64,000 nt of DNA from Comamonas sp. 26 (GCF_002754475.1 NZ_PEFL01000001.1:992001-1056000), one strand, 5' to 3'; shown: positions 1 through 10,326, numbered from the stretch's first letter. Program-made: numbers and translations. The notes: generated by a model from the sequence alone, not told the origin.

Positions 1-1
1 T

Positions 2-1234
2 CTGACGGGTGCCAACCTGCGTGAACGGGTGGTGACTCTGGAGTTGCCGGCCGTGGTGGGTGAAATCCGCAACGACATATTGCGCCAGATCGCTACGCCC
101 CTGGCCATTGCCAAAACCACGGCCAGCAACAGCTTTTTGCTGGACTGGGAGGCTGCAATCAGCCTGCCGAGAGGGGTGCCGCCTGGGTGAAGTACGCCAG
201 CTCCGTCAAGAAGCAAGCGGGTGCCGAGACCGTGCTCTGGGTGTCGGGCAGCACGCAGAAATATCTGACGAACGAAGGGCTTGGACGCATGCTCTCGTCC
301 AAGGGGCAGGGTGAGCAATGGTTCTATGATTTTCTGGAGAAGGGTACTAGCCAGATGCTGGCCATCGATAAAGACGCCATCTCCAGCCAATACATGATGT
401 TTATCAACATCCGCTTCGATGCGGGTGACAAGCGCCAGGGCATTGCTGGTTTGGGCCTGTCCGTGGATCCGCTGGCTCAGACCGTGCGCTCATACAAGGT
501 GGGAGAGTCCGGCAGCGTGTTTCTGGTGCGCGGCAACGGCAGCATTCTGATGCACCGGGACTCGGCTCTGGCTGATGGTGCCCACTGGCTCAAGGATTTA
601 CCCGGATTTTCCGCATCTCTTAGCTCTGCCTTGCTGGACAAGAAGCCGTTCGTGCACTCTGTGTATGACACGGCAGAGGGACCGCACATCGTTGCTTCGT
701 CTTATGTGCCCGAGCTGGACTTGTATGTGTTGGCAGAGCTGCCTGAAGCGCAGGTGCTCGGTGATTGACGGCATTGCATTTCAGATCAATATCCTGGCCT
801 TGAATGCAGCCGTGGAAGCCGCGCGCGCTGGTGAGCAGGGGCGCGGCTTTGCCGTAGTGGCGGCGGAGGTGCGTAGCCTGGCCCAGCGCTCGGCCGAGGC
901 AGCCAAGGAAGTGCGCCAGCTGATTACGGCATCGGTCGAGCAAGCCGATCAAGGCTCGCAGCTGGTGCAAAGCGCGGGTGTGACCATGCGCGAGCTGCTG
1001 CAGTCGGTGACCCAGGTCACTCACATCATTGGTGAGATCAGCCAGACCTCGTAAGCCCAGGGGCGCGGTATTACCGAGATCAATGAGTCATTGGCGGCGC
1101 TGGATGGTGCTACGCAGCAGAACTCGGCATTGGTCGAAGAATCGGCAGCAGCGGCTGCCAGCTTGCGCGAGCAGGCGGTCCGCCTGCTGGGCGAAGTTTC
1201 GGCCTTCAAGCTGGGCGAGTCGGCAAAGCATTAA
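2..1234 (+). pseudogene. Decayed methyl-accepting chemotaxis protein (5' end outside window)
   Basis: This is the remains of a transmembrane chemoreceptor. Frame 2 from base 2 reads a Cache-type periplasmic sensor segment (LRERVVTLELPAVVGEIRN, then LLDWEAA). The reading must shift to frame 1 near base 155 to continue (NQPAERGAAWVKYASS) to a stop at 766-768. From about 763 frame 2 resumes with the conserved signalling hairpin ([20 protein letters not shown], then [17 protein letters not shown]). Everything normally between sensor and hairpin is missing: the second membrane helix, the HAMP domain and the first half of the signalling domain. A TAA at 1052-1054 then interrupts the C-terminal helix, which otherwise reads on to 1234 (TQQNSALVEESAAAAASLRE). 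One frameshift, one large deletion and one in-frame stop make a functional product very unlikely. Confidence 0.9.
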
Positions 1235-1249
1235 CGGCTGCCCGATTGC

Positions 1250-1281
1250 ACGGCCTGGCGGAGTTGAATCCTCCAGGCCGT
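1250..1281 (+). terminator. Hairpin between the chemoreceptor relic and mutS
   Basis: The arms ACGGCCTGG and CCAGGCCGT (1250-1258 and 1273-1281) pair perfectly between two convergent genes. The T-run is weak (TTTCGCTT), so this is a moderate terminator candidate, and it could serve mutS from the other side. Confidence 0.5.
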
Positions 1282-1286
1282 TTCGC

Positions 1287-3947
1287 TTATGCCACGCTGA
1301 TGTTTTTGAGCTGGTACAGCGCTTCCAGCGCTTCGCGGGGGCTCAATACATCAGGATTGATAGCAGCAAGCGCTTGCTGCAATCGGCTGGGGGCGGAAAT
1401 ATCGTCTACCAGCTCGGGCGCATCAAACAGGTTGACCTGCATGTCGTTTTCACCGGCCTGCGACTCCAGAGCCTCCAGCGCATGGCGGGCGTGGTTGAGC
1501 ACGCCTGCGGGCATGCCCGCCAGTTTGGCGACCTGAATACCGTAGCTGCGGCTGGCGGGGCCGGCCTGAATCTCGTGCAGAAACACGATATCGCTGCCTG
1601 ATTCAGCTGCACCCACATGCACGTTGACGGCGGCTTTGGCCTTGGCGGGCAGCTCGGTCAGCTCAAAGTAGTGGGTCGCAAACAGCGTGAAGGCCTTGGT
1701 TTTGTCATGCAGCTGCGTGGCAATACCGCTGGCAAGCGCCAGACCGTCAAAGGTGCTGGTGCCACGGCCGATTTCATCCATCAGCACCAGTGAATGCGGT
1801 GTGGCCGAATGCAGAATCTGCGCGGCCTCGGTCATCTCCATCATGAAGGTGGACTGGGCATTGGCCAGATCATCGGCCGCGCCGATGCGGGTGTGGATGG
1901 CATCAATGGGGCCAAGGCGGCAGCTGGCAGCGGGTACATAGCTGCCCATGCTGGCCAGCAGCGTGATCAGGGCCACCTGGCGCATATAGGTCGATTTACC
2001 ACCCATATTCGGGCCGGTAATGATCTGCATGCGCGTGTTGAGGTTCATGCGCGTGTGGTTCGCGATGAAGCTGCCGCTCGATGTCTCGGCCATGCGCGCT
2101 TCCACCACGGGGTGGCGACCGGCTTCGATCTCTATGCAGGGCTGGCTGACGAATTGCGGCTCGGCCCAGTTCAGCGTCAGCGAGCGCTCGGCCAGCGTGC
2201 ACAGCACATCCAGCGCGGCGATGGCCTGCGCCACACGGGTAAGTTGTGGCACATGGGGCTGAAGCTGATCGAGCACCTGCTCGAACAGGAATTTCTCGCG
2301 CTGCAATGCACGCTCTTGTGCGGACAGTGCTTTGTCCTCAAAGGCCTTTAGCTCTGGCGTGATGTAGCGTTCGGCATTTTTCAGCGTCTGGCGACGGCGG
2401 TAGCGCTCGGGCACCGCATCTTTGTAGCTGTTGGTAATCTCGATGTAGAAGCCGTGCACCTTGTTGAACTGCACGCGCAGGTTGGGAATGCCGGTCAGCA
2501 GCTTTTCCTTGGACTCCAGCTCCAGCAGAAACTCGTCGCAGTTGTTCTGAATGGCGCGCAGCTCATCGAGCTCGGCATCAAAACCGGCGGCAATCACGCC
2601 GCCATCGCGCACCAGTGCAGCGGGCTCTTCCATGATGGCGCTTGCCAGTAGCTCGGCGCAGCCCTGGGGCGGAATCAGATCGGTGAAAATCTGAGTCAAA
2701 TAGGCCGATGGCGCTTTTCCTGATTGCGCAAGCAGCTGCGATTTTTGTAGCGTTTTGGACAGGCCTACCAGCTCGCGCGGGCGTACCTGGCGCAAGGCAA
2801 TGCGGGCGGTAATACGCTCCACATCGCTCACACCTTTCAGCTCGGCGTGCAGGGCTTGCCAGGGTGTCATGCCTGCGCCCGTGCCGCGCAACACACCAAT
2901 GGCTTCAAGGCGCTGCATGGCGCTCTTGCGGTTGCGCTCTGGCTCCAGCAGCCAGGTTTTGAGCAAGCGGCTGCCCATGCCGGTCATGCAGGTGTCGAGC
3001 AGCGAAAACACCGTGGGCGAGTCCTCGCCACGCAGCGTCTTGATCAGCTCCAGATTGCGGCGCGTGGCCAGCGGCAGGGCGATCAGCTCATCGTCGCGCT
3101 GAACCTGAATGGCGTGGATATGGGTGAGGTTACGACCCTGCGTGTGCTCGGCATACGAGAGCAGGGCAGCGCTGGCCGCATGGGCCAGTGGCATGTCTTC
3201 GGCCTCCCAGGCTTTGAGGCTGGCGGCACCCAACAGCTCCAGCAGCTTGCGCTCGCCCAGGCCGGAGTCAAATTGCCAGTCGGGGCGGGGCGATAGCGGG
3301 CAGGCAATGGCGCTGCTGTGCTTGATGGCCAGCAGGTTTTGCTCAAAGCGCTCAGTCACACCGGCGCTGTAAATGACTTCACTGGGGCTGATGCGAGACA
3401 GCCATGCGCCCAGCTCATCGGCCGAACATTCGGCCATGTGGATGCGGCCCTGTGTCACGGCCATCCAGGCCAGGCCGCAGCGCTGACGGCCTGCGGTGTG
3501 CACGGCGACCAGCATGGCTTCGCTTTTGTCGGAAAGCAGCTCGCTGTCCGTCAGCGTGCCGGGCGTGACTACGCGCACTACCTTGCGCTCCACCGGACCT
3601 TTGCCCAGGCCAATTTCGCCGACCTGCTCGCAAATCGCCGCCGATTCGCCCATTTTGATGAGGCGGCCCAGATAGTTTTCCAGCGCATGAAACGGCACGC
3701 CCGCCATGGGAATCGGCTGACCTGCGGTCTGGCCGCGCGAGGTCAGCGTGATGTCGAGCAGGCGCGTAACTTTTTCGGCATCGCCAAAGAACAGCTCGTA
3801 AAAGTCCCCCATGCGGTAGAAAACCAGCGTGTCGGGGTACTGCGCCTTGATGGGGAGATATTGCTGGAACATCGGCGTGTGTGCCGAGAGGTTCGTCATA
3901 TCGGGAAAATGGGCCGACGACGGGGTTTCTGTGCTTTTCTGGGTCAT
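1287..3947 (-). CDS. mutS: DNA mismatch repair ATPase MutS
   Basis: MutS recognises base mismatches and small loops and recruits MutL to start methyl-independent or methyl-directed repair. The 886-residue product has the N-terminal mismatch-reading motif (FYELF within [14 protein letters not shown]), a core lever/clamp region, a Walker A loop ([14 protein letters not shown]) and a Walker B segment ([16 protein letters not shown]), and ends with the conserved [13 protein letters not shown] tail. I start at ATG 3947 (MTQKSTETP); the frame stays open to 4010, and a shorter start exists at 3899. Oddity: the segment around 2701-2752 ([19 protein letters not shown]) resembles the local palindromic repeat rather than MutS sequence (see findings). 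The identification is certain; the start is less so. Confidence 0.97.
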   Translation of the reverse strand: MTQKSTETPSSAHFPDMTNLSAHTPMFQQYLPIKAQYPDTLVFYRMGDFYELFFGDAEKVTRLLDITLTSRGQTAGQPIPMAGVPFHALENYLGRLIKMGESAAICEQVGEIGLGKGPVERKVVRVVTPGTLTDSELLSDKSEAMLVAVHTAGRQRCGLAWMAVTQGRIHMAECSADELGAWLSRISPSEVIYSAGVTERFEQNLLAIKHSSAIACPLSPRPDWQFDSGLGERKLLELLGAASLKAWEAEDMPLAHAASAALLSYAEHTQGRNLTHIHAIQVQRDDELIALPLATRRNLELIKTLRGEDSPTVFSLLDTCMTGMGSRLLKTWLLEPERNRKSAMQRLEAIGVLRGTGAGMTPWQALHAELKGVSDVERITARIALRQVRPRELVGLSKTLQKSQLLAQSGKAPSAYLTQIFTDLIPPQGCAELLASAIMEEPAALVRDGGVIAAGFDAELDELRAIQNNCDEFLLELESKEKLLTGIPNLRVQFNKVHGFYIEITNSYKDAVPERYRRRQTLKNAERYITPELKAFEDKALSAQERALQREKFLFEQVLDQLQPHVPQLTRVAQAIAALDVLCTLAERSLTLNWAEPQFVSQPCIEIEAGRHPVVEARMAETSSGSFIANHTRMNLNTRMQIITGPNMGGKSTYMRQVALITLLASMGSYVPAASCRLGPIDAIHTRIGAADDLANAQSTFMMEMTEAAQILHSATPHSLVLMDEIGRGTSTFDGLALASGIATQLHDKTKAFTLFATHYFELTELPAKAKAAVNVHVGAAESGSDIVFLHEIQAGPASRSYGIQVAKLAGMPAGVLNHARHALEALESQAGENDMQVNLFDAPELVDDISAPSRLQQALAAINPDVLSPREALEALYQLKNISVA
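2701..2752. repeat. Palindromic-repeat-like sequence embedded in mutS
   Basis: On the mutS coding strand this reads CTACAAAAATCGCAGCTGCT, then TGCGCAATCAGGAAAAGCGC. It follows the layout of the dispersed family repeat: CTA, A-run, AGCTGCTNGCGC, a short spacer, then AAAAGCGC. It keeps the reading frame. Other MutS proteins, as I remember them, have unrelated and less AT-rich sequence here. This is a visual match, not an alignment. Confidence 0.45.
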
Positions 3948-4022
3948 CGCTTCAGCGGTATGCAATTCGTGGGGCGCTGCGCTGATTAGGGCGCGCGCCA
4001 AACTACGCATTATCGGCCATGG

Positions 4023-5099
4023 TCAAAAGCTGATCTTGTGGCCGCTTTTAGCGCTTTCAGCATCAGGCGCAGCGGCTTCATCCTCATCATGAATGGGTCG
4101 GTAGCCGGGGCCAAAAGACACATCACCCAGCCGCCAGCCTGCGCGGCAGGTGACTGCGCCCCAGAAACGCCTGAGCGTGTACCACTGCATGGCGATCAGG
4201 CCGCGCTCGTTGTCGGCATCGACTTCGGGGTCGCTCACGCCGGTGGGGCGCAATGCTTCGTCGTGATACAGGGCGCTGCCAAACAGCTGATCCCACCAGG
4301 GCAGAACCTGGCCAAAGTTGCAGTTGTGGCGCTCGGGCCGCTCTGCATCGCGCAGCATATGGTGGTTGCGGTGAAAGCGCGGGCCGACAAACAGCCGCTC
4401 GCCTATCTTGCCAACCCAGCCCAGACGCAGGGCGACGTTGGCGTGCGAGAAGTTCTGCACCAACTCACTGAGCAGGCCCAGCATGGCGAACTCGGATGGC
4501 TCAACGCCCATGACGAGGCCTACGGTGGCCAGGACAAAGCTTTGCAGCATGCCGTCCAGATAGTTGCTGCGGTCATTGCTCCAGCAGCTCATCTGGCGCT
4601 GGCTGTGGTGCATGCTATGCATGGCCCACCACCAGGGAATGACGTGCTGGGCGCGGTGCATCCAGTAGTACGTGAGGTCGTAGATCACGTAGTACACGGC
4701 AAACAAAATGTAGGGATGGTCTTCAAACCACGGTATCCAAGCCTTGAGGCCGCTGGCCTCTTCGGTAGCTGGCCCGCCGCCCAGCATATGGGCTATTGGC
4801 ATGAGGATCAGAAAGCTGAACAGCGGAAACAGGCCCAGCAGCATGAGCAGGGTGTAGTTGCGGTCCACCGTGGTGTGACGCCGGTCGGCCCAGCGCTCGG
4901 CTGGCAAAAGGCTTTCCAGTGGGCGCATCACGCCGCCGATCAGAAACAGCTGCAGCAGCGCGATCAAGATGCCCGCCGCAACCTCGCGCGGGTCCCCGGC
5001 GGCCTCGGCAATGTTCAGAGCATTGACCACGGGCGTCACCGCGTGCAGGGAAACCCAGTCAATGGCCAGCGTCCAGTGCTGGCTGAAAAAATCCATCAT
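4023..5099 (-). CDS. Sterol desaturase / fatty acid hydroxylase family membrane protein
   Basis: This is a di-iron membrane oxidase of the fatty acid hydroxylase superfamily, which hydroxylates or desaturates lipid substrates; the substrate here cannot be read from sequence. The 358-residue product has several hydrophobic segments and the family's histidine clusters: HRAQH at about 148-152, HSMHH at 161-165 and HRNHH at 243-247. The start is ATG 5099 (MMDFFSQHW). The open frame continues to 5183, but that would run the message through the suhB terminator, so the longer start is unlikely. It lies between suhB and mutS on the same strand, separated from suhB by the terminator. Confidence 0.85.
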   Translation of the reverse strand: MMDFFSQHWTLAIDWVSLHAVTPVVNALNIAEAAGDPREVAAGILIALLQLFLIGGVMRPLESLLPAERWADRRHTTVDRNYTLLMLLGLFPLFSFLILMPIAHMLGGGPATEEASGLKAWIPWFEDHPYILFAVYYVIYDLTYYWMHRAQHVIPWWWAMHSMHHSQRQMSCWSNDRSNYLDGMLQSFVLATVGLVMGVEPSEFAMLGLLSELVQNFSHANVALRLGWVGKIGERLFVGPRFHRNHHMLRDAERPERHNCNFGQVLPWWDQLFGSALYHDEALRPTGVSDPEVDADNERGLIAMQWYTLRRFWGAVTCRAGWRLGDVSFGPGYRPIHDEDEAAAPDAESAKSGHKISF

Positions 5100-5164
5100 A
5101 TTGATCTGCCCGTTTGTCGTTGGGGCCGATTCTGGACAGTGAACTTGTGGATTCTGTGGAGATA

Positions 5165-5203
5165 AAAAAAGAGCCCGACTCACAGGAGCCGGGCTCTTTT
5201 CGC
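5165..5203. terminator. Strong terminator after suhB
   Basis: AAAAAGAGCCCG and CCGGGCTCTTTT form a GC-rich hairpin followed by T-runs on the suhB strand. It separates suhB from the hydroxylase gene downstream. Confidence 0.85.
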
Positions 5204-5237
5204 AGTCGTGGGGCGACTGCCTTTTTATATTGAGCGC

Positions 5238-6146
5238 TTATTCAGCAGCTTTAGATTCGGTTTCGGCGCTCTTGTCAGCAGGCACTTCGAAGTCGTCAGA
5301 CTTCACGGCTTGGCGCACGGCAGCCTTTTCACCGGCAGAGGCGAACTTGCTGAACTTGCCAATCACGGGGATCAGTGCGCCATAGATGCGGGGAGCGGCG
5401 GCCAAGATTTCCTTTTGTTCCAGGAAGTCGGCTTCGCCGGTGAAGTTGCCAACCAGACCACCGGCTTCGCTGACCAGCAGCGAGCCTGCAGCCACGTCCC
5501 AGATGGACAGGCCGGATTCAAAGAAACCATCGGCAAAACCGGCGGCCACGTAGGCCAGATCCAGAGCGGCAGAGCCGGGGCGGCGCACGCCAGCAGTGCG
5601 TTGCATGACTTCGCCCAGCATCAGCATGTATTGCTTGAAGTTGTCGCCACGGCGGAATGGGAAGCCGGTGGAGATCAGGCAGTCACGCAGCTGAGTGCGC
5701 TTGGAGACGCGGATGCGGCGCTCGTTCAGGTAAGCACCACGGCCCTTGGTGGCGGTGAACAGGTCGTTACGGCTGGGGTCATACACAACGGCGTGCTCGA
5801 CCTTGCCCTTGTAAGCCAGAGCGATGCTGACGCAGTACACAGGGAAGCCGTGGATGAAGTTGGTGGTGCCGTCCAGGGGATCGATGATCCAGACGTGGTC
5901 AGAGTTCTTGGCACCGTGCTCTTCACCCGACTCTTCGGCCAGGATGGAGTGCTGGGGGTAGGCGTTCAGCAGCGTCTCGATGATGACGCGCTCGGCGGCT
6001 TGGTCTACCTCGGTCACAAAGTCGTTCACCTGCTTTTGCGCAACGCGCACCGATTCCACATCCAGTGCGGCACGGTTGATGAGGGCGCCAGCGGCGCGAG
6101 CAGCCTTGATGGCCACGTTGAGCATGGGGTGCAGGGAGTTCGACAT
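5238..6146 (-). CDS. suhB: Inositol-1-monophosphatase SuhB
   Basis: SuhB hydrolyses inositol monophosphate in a Mg-dependent reaction; in proteobacteria it also acts with the rRNA transcription antitermination complex. The 302-residue product carries the metal-binding motif [15 protein letters not shown], an earlier EEESGEE-like acidic segment ([11 protein letters not shown]), and the second motif [17 protein letters not shown] near residue 215. The start is ATG 6146 (MSNSLHPML); the frame is open slightly further upstream without a good start. It is divergent from trmJ, a neighbourhood I recall as common in Betaproteobacteria. The C-terminus ([13 protein letters not shown]) is a short charged tail. 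Confidence 0.95.
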   Translation of the reverse strand: MSNSLHPMLNVAIKAARAAGALINRAALDVESVRVAQKQVNDFVTEVDQAAERVIIETLLNAYPQHSILAEESGEEHGAKNSDHVWIIDPLDGTTNFIHGFPVYCVSIALAYKGKVEHAVVYDPSRNDLFTATKGRGAYLNERRIRVSKRTQLRDCLISTGFPFRRGDNFKQYMLMLGEVMQRTAGVRRPGSAALDLAYVAAGFADGFFESGLSIWDVAAGSLLVSEAGGLVGNFTGEADFLEQKEILAAAPRIYGALIPVIGKFSKFASAGEKAAVRQAVKSDDFEVPADKSAETESKAAE

Positions 6147-6397
6147 AGATTGTGAGTGCCTTGGCGGCTCAGCCCGGCGCAAAGGCGGGCTGAACTACGC
6201 GGGTAAGAACGTAAAAAGCCGCGACCGGCGATGCGGGGCGGCGACAATAGGCGCAATTCTACCCAGCCTGCACTTTTTTTGCTTGTGTGGCCCAGAGACC
6301 AGAGGGTCTTGTCTGCGGCCCTCCAATGAGCCACCAAGAGTGTGGGTGCTGTCTCTGTACTGTTTTATCAAGGCCACAAGTGGGGCCTTTTGCTGTG

Positions 6398-7198
6398 ATG
6401 AAAACCCGATTCGTACTGATTGAAACCAGCCACGCTGGCAATGTGGGCGCTGCTGCCCGCGCGCTCAAGACCATGGGCTTTGACGACCTGGTGCTGGTGC
6501 GCCCGCGCTACAAGAATGTGCTGCGCAAGGAAGAAACCATTCAGCGTGCCAGCGGCGCACTGGATGTGCTGGACAAGGCCCGCATTGTCGACACGCTGGA
6601 AGAAGCGCTGGACGGCATCAGCCATATGTGCGCCACGGCCATGACGCCGCGCGACTTTGGCCCGCCCACCCGCACGCCGCGCGAGCATTTTGAGCTGCTA
6701 CTGAAAGGTGAGCTTGATGTGCGCTCTGCACCAGCGGTAGATGGCGATTTGACGGATAACGCAGTCACCCCTGGCGCTGCCTGTAACCAGAAGGGTGTGG
6801 CCTTTTTGTTTGGCTGTGAGCGCTTTGGCATGAGCAACGACGATGTGTACCGCTGCGATGTGGCGCTGACCATTCCGTCCAATCCGCAGTTTGGCTCGCT
6901 CAATCTGGCGTCGGCGATTCAAGTCGTTGCCTATGACTGGCGCGCGGCGCTGGGCGGCTTCCAGGTCGAAGAGCACACGCCCGAGGTCAACCGTGCCGAC
7001 ATGGCTCAGGTCCAGGGCATGCTCAGCCACCTTGAGCAGGCGCTGGCCCATGTCGGCTTTCTGGACCCGGCAGCGCCCAAAAAGCTCATGCCCCGGCTTA
7101 ACCAGCTTTTCAACCGCGCGCAGCTGACGCAGGAAGAAATCCATATTCTTCGCGGTGTTGCCAAAGCCATGCTGAAGTGCGAGCCGCCAACCCGCTAG
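6398..7198 (+). CDS. trmJ: tRNA (cytidine/uridine-2'-O-)-methyltransferase TrmJ
   Basis: This SPOUT-class RNA methyltransferase places a 2'-O-methyl group on the tRNA anticodon loop (position 32 in the E. coli enzyme), using S-adenosylmethionine. The 266-residue product begins with the family signature [20 protein letters not shown]. The knot region is visible as [14 protein letters not shown], followed by [19 protein letters not shown], which forms the SAM pocket. The start is ATG 6398 (MKTRFVLIE), since the residues upstream are not family-like. It is divergent from suhB and 34 bases ahead of cysE, so the two may be co-transcribed. Confidence 0.93.
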   Translation: MKTRFVLIETSHAGNVGAAARALKTMGFDDLVLVRPRYKNVLRKEETIQRASGALDVLDKARIVDTLEEALDGISHMCATAMTPRDFGPPTRTPREHFELLLKGELDVRSAPAVDGDLTDNAVTPGAACNQKGVAFLFGCERFGMSNDDVYRCDVALTIPSNPQFGSLNLASAIQVVAYDWRAALGGFQVEEHTPEVNRADMAQVQGMLSHLEQALAHVGFLDPAAPKKLMPRLNQLFNRAQLTQEEIHILRGVAKAMLKCEPPTR

Positions 7199-7232
7199 AC
7201 TCGATGACCTGCTAAACATTTCTCGATATTTG

Positions 7233-8063
7233 ATGCTTGATCGCCTGCGCTCCGACATCCAGTGCATCCTCGACCGCGACCCTGCGGCTCGCAGTACCTG
7301 GGAGGTCATCACCTGTTACCCCGGACTGCACGCTATCTGGCTGCAGCGCCCGGCGCACTGGTGCTGGACGCATGGCTTCAAATGGCTGGGCCGCTTCATC
7401 TCGCACATGGGCCGCTGGTTCACCGGCATTGAAATTCACCCCGGCGCTGTCATCGGCAAAGAGGTCTTCATCGACCACGGCATGGGCGTTGTGATTGGCG
7501 AGACGGCTGTGGTGGGCGACGGCTGCACCATCTATCACGGCGTAACGCTGGGCGGTACATCGCTGTACAAGGGGGCCAAGCGCCACCCCACGCTGGGCAA
7601 GAACGTGGTGGTCAGCGCCGGTGCCAAGGTGCTGGGCGGCTTTGAAGTGGGCGATGGCGCCAAGATCGGCAGCAACGCCGTGGTCATCAAGCCCGTGCCT
7701 GCGGGAGCGACTGCCGTGGGCATTCCTGCACGCATCATTGCCAGCAAGAGCGGTCAGAGCGCCGATGTGACGGAGCACGAGGCCGCCCCCAAGGTGGTTG
7801 CGCAGCCAGCGGGTGTGATTGATGAAGACTGCGGCAAGAGCGGCTTCAGCGCCTATGGTGTGACCACGGAAGTGGACCCTGTGGCGCAGGCCATGCGCTC
7901 CCTGTCTGAAGGCGCATCAAGCCATGAAAAGCAGATTGCGCTGCTGTGGGCCGCGATAGAAAAGCTGTCGATTCAAGGTCAGGTCAAGGACTGCATGCCC
8001 TGCGAGTCCGAACGGCCCGAGGCCTTCCAGAAAGAAAAGATCGACCAGATTTTGGGTAAATAA
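7233..8063 (+). CDS. cysE: Serine O-acetyltransferase CysE
   Basis: CysE makes O-acetylserine from serine and acetyl-CoA, the first committed step of cysteine synthesis in the cytoplasm. The 276-residue protein has a short helical N-terminus (residues 1-60), then left-handed hexapeptide repeats ([40 protein letters not shown]) and the [15 protein letters not shown] loop. This is the short form, lacking the longer N-terminal domain of the E. coli enzyme, but with an extra C-terminal tail of about 85 residues. The start is ATG 7233; a TTG one codon earlier is possible. It follows trmJ closely. Confidence 0.95.
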   Translation: MLDRLRSDIQCILDRDPAARSTWEVITCYPGLHAIWLQRPAHWCWTHGFKWLGRFISHMGRWFTGIEIHPGAVIGKEVFIDHGMGVVIGETAVVGDGCTIYHGVTLGGTSLYKGAKRHPTLGKNVVVSAGAKVLGGFEVGDGAKIGSNAVVIKPVPAGATAVGIPARIIASKSGQSADVTEHEAAPKVVAQPAGVIDEDCGKSGFSAYGVTTEVDPVAQAMRSLSEGASSHEKQIALLWAAIEKLSIQGQVKDCMPCESERPEAFQKEKIDQILGK

Positions 8064-8078
8064 GGCTTGAATCCTTGT

Positions 8079-8120
8079 CTAGCGCTTGTCAATAAAGCGC
8101 AAGCAGCTCTTGTTTTGGTA
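8079..8120. repeat. Copy of the AGCGCT-type dispersed palindromic repeat
   Basis: TAGCGCTTG, a short spacer and AAGCGCAAGCAGCTCTTG lie just after cysE and before the terminator. It matches the other intergenic copies in this window. Confidence 0.6.
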
Positions 8121-8131
8121 GTGATTGAATC

Positions 8132-8174
8132 AAAAAAGCCGGACCGCTTTGTAGTGGCCCGGCTTCTTTTTTTT
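8132..8174. terminator. Bidirectional terminator between cysE and the binding-protein gene
   Basis: AAAAAAGCCGG pairs with CCCGGCTTCTTTTTTTT across a 15-base loop. It sits between convergent genes and has T-runs on both strands. Confidence 0.85.
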
Positions 8175-8185
8175 GCGTCAACCGT

Positions 8186-9406
8186 TTACTTCCACAGCGC
8201 GCACTTGCTTTCTTCCTTGGTGGTGAAGACCTGGTCGCCGGGCAGAGTCTTGAGCACCTTGAAGTAATCCCAGGCTTTTTTGGACTCTGCCGGGCTCTTG
8301 ACCTGCAGCAGGTGCATGTCGTGGGCATAGCGGCCATCGGGGCGGATCACCCCCTTGGCATAGAAGTCCGACAGCGGCGTGGCCTTGAAACTGGCCATGA
8401 TTTTGTCGGCGTCCGTGGTGCCCAGCTTTTCGGCCAGCTTCAGGTATTGCATGGCGGCCGAGTAGTTGGCTGCCTGCAGCGAGGTGGGCATTTTCTTGAA
8501 CTTGGCGAAGAAGCGATCCGAGAACTTGCGGCTTTCGGGGTTCAGGTCCCAGTGCCAGCTGTCGGTAAACATCAGTCCTTCGGTGGCTTTCAGGCCCAGG
8601 CTGTGAATGTCGGAGCTGAACAGCAGCAAGCCTGCCAGCTTCATGGTCTTGGTCAGGCCAAATTCACGCGCTGACTTGATGGCATTGATGGTGTCGCCGC
8701 CGGCATTGGCCAGACCCAGAATCTGGGCCTTGGAGTTCTGGGCCTGCAGCAGAAAGGATGAAAAATCGGCCGTGTTCAGCGGGTGCTTGACGCTGCCCAG
8801 CACTTTGCCGCCTGAGGCGTTGATGACGCGGGTGGTATCGGCCTCCAGCGCCTGGCCAAAGGCGTAGTCCGCAGACAAAAAGAACCAGTTCTTTCCGCCC
8901 AGTTCCACCACGGCCTTGCCCGTGCCCTTGGCCAGCGCCACGGTGTCATAGGCGTAGTGCACAAAGTAGGGGCTGCATTGCTCATTGGTCAGGGCTGAGG
9001 TGCCCGCGCCGTTGATGATGTAGACCTTCTTTTTCTCATCGGCCACCTTGCCCATGGCCAGCCCGGCACTGGAGGTGGTGCCGCCAATCAGCATATTCAG
9101 GCCCTGCGTATCAAACCACTCGCGGGCCTTGCTGGCGGCAATATCGGCCTTGTTCTGGTGGTCGGCCGTCAGCACTTCAATGGGCTTGCCCAGCAGTTTG
9201 CCGCCAAAGTCGTCCACCGCCATCTGCACGGCCAACGCGCCGCCCTTGCCGTCTACATCGGAGTAGAGGCCGGACATGTCGGTGATGAAGCCTATGCGAA
9301 TCTTGTCCTGCGCCTGAGCGCTTGCGGCGGCCAGCAGGCAGCCCAGTGCCAGCGTCAAGGTGCGTGGCGAGAAAACGGTGGCAGCGGAAACAGAGCGAGG
9401 CTTCAT
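8186..9406 (-). CDS. Periplasmic binding protein, branched-chain amino acid type (orphan)
   Basis: This is a secreted type-1 periplasmic solute-binding protein of the LivK/urea/amide family that would deliver a ligand to an inner-membrane ABC importer; the ligand is unknown. The 406-residue precursor has a signal peptide (LALGCLLAAASAQA|QDKIRIG), then the two-lobe fold starting KIRIGFITDMSGLYSD. The start is ATG 9406 because AGGAG lies about ten bases upstream; ATG 9415 overlaps that site. There is no permease or ATPase gene nearby. It is about 70% identical by eye to the protein at 19654-20889, so the two are recent paralogues. A conserved C-terminal Cys (SKCALWK) matches SKCQYWR in the paralogue. 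Confidence 0.9.
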   Translation of the reverse strand: MKPRSVSAATVFSPRTLTLALGCLLAAASAQAQDKIRIGFITDMSGLYSDVDGKGGALAVQMAVDDFGGKLLGKPIEVLTADHQNKADIAASKAREWFDTQGLNMLIGGTTSSAGLAMGKVADEKKKVYIINGAGTSALTNEQCSPYFVHYAYDTVALAKGTGKAVVELGGKNWFFLSADYAFGQALEADTTRVINASGGKVLGSVKHPLNTADFSSFLLQAQNSKAQILGLANAGGDTINAIKSAREFGLTKTMKLAGLLLFSSDIHSLGLKATEGLMFTDSWHWDLNPESRKFSDRFFAKFKKMPTSLQAANYSAAMQYLKLAEKLGTTDADKIMASFKATPLSDFYAKGVIRPDGRYAHDMHLLQVKSPAESKKAWDYFKVLKTLPGDQVFTTKEESKCALWK

Positions 9407-9589
9407 CAAAGTCATCTCCTGAGGTAGTAAGCGCCTATGCATGGCGACGGGCAGAACGCATGGTCGCAGCCGTCGCGCGCTGCGCCATCAGGGCAAGCAC
9501 GGGGCTGCTGCGGCGGATACGTATCCGTGGTGACTTGTGAAAAGTGCCACAGCTTTTACACTGCAGTGCAGCAAATCAGGAAAAAACCC

Positions 9590-10249
9590 ATGAACATCGA
9601 ACAAGCCTTGCAGCAACGCCGCTCCGTGCGTGCTTTCACACCCCAGACTGTCCCCGGCGAAGTGGTGCGAACCCTGCTGGAAACTGCATCTCAGGCCCCT
9701 TCCGGTGGCAATATGCAGCCTTGGCGCGTGACGGCGGTGGGCGGTCAAGCTCTCAAGGACTTGAGTGCCAGGGCCAAGGTGACTGAGCCCGTGCAGCGCC
9801 CTGGTCTGTCCTACCCACCCGGACTGTGGGAGCCCTACCGCAGCCGCCGTTTTGAAAACGGCGAAGAGCTGTACCAGGCCCTGAACATCGGCCGCGAAGA
9901 CAAGGGCGCTCGCCTTGCGCAATTGGCCAAAAATGGCGAGATGTTTGGCGCCCCCGTAGGCATCTTTATTGCTGTGGAAGAGCGCTTGGGCTATGCGCAG
10001 TGGGTGGATCTGGGCATTTACCTGCAATCCTTCATGCTGCTGGCGGCCGAGAAGGGGCTGGCTAGCTGCGCACAGGGCTTCTGGCGCATGTACAACGACA
10101 TGCTGATTGAGCAACTGGCGCTGCCGGGCGGCTACCAGATCGCTTTTGGTATTGCGCTGGGCTACGAAGATACGAGCGCGCCCATCAACCAGTGGCGATC
10201 GAGCCGGGCGACCAGCGGTGAGTGGCTGGCGCTGCAGGGGCTGGATTAA
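9590..10249 (+). CDS. Nitroreductase family flavoprotein
   Basis: This is an FMN-dependent NAD(P)H oxidoreductase of the nitroreductase superfamily; the physiological substrate is unknown. The 219-residue product starts with the FMN-phosphate-binding pattern QALQQRRSVRAFTPQTV and has the following conserved helix QAPSGGNMQPWRV near residue 43. The segment FMLLAAEKGLASCAQGFW is also typical. The start is ATG 9590 (MNIEQALQQRR). It is divergent from the binding-protein gene upstream and precedes the TPP riboswitch. I see no evident regulatory site. Confidence 0.9.
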   Translation: MNIEQALQQRRSVRAFTPQTVPGEVVRTLLETASQAPSGGNMQPWRVTAVGGQALKDLSARAKVTEPVQRPGLSYPPGLWEPYRSRRFENGEELYQALNIGREDKGARLAQLAKNGEMFGAPVGIFIAVEERLGYAQWVDLGIYLQSFMLLAAEKGLASCAQGFWRMYNDMLIEQLALPGGYQIAFGIALGYEDTSAPINQWRSSRATSGEWLALQGLD

Positions 10250-10326
10250 GCACTTGACGGTCACCACAGTTAAACCGCTGCCATCTTTCGCCTTTTGTGC
10301 CGAATCAGGCCTATACTGAGTGCTGC

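Noticed and set aside
1363..1380. Perfect 18-base palindrome GCAGCAAGCGCTTGCTGC in mutS
   Set aside because: It codes for conserved MutS residues (QQALAAI) near the C-terminus, so codon choice explains it; I did not count it as a repeat copy.
4038..5165. A 375-codon open frame opposite the hydroxylase gene
   Set aside because: The opposite strand encodes a clear histidine-motif membrane enzyme; this frame is Gln/Ala-rich without domains.
5100..5183. Longer start for the hydroxylase gene at 5183
   Set aside because: The added codons run through a strong terminator hairpin and are not family-like.
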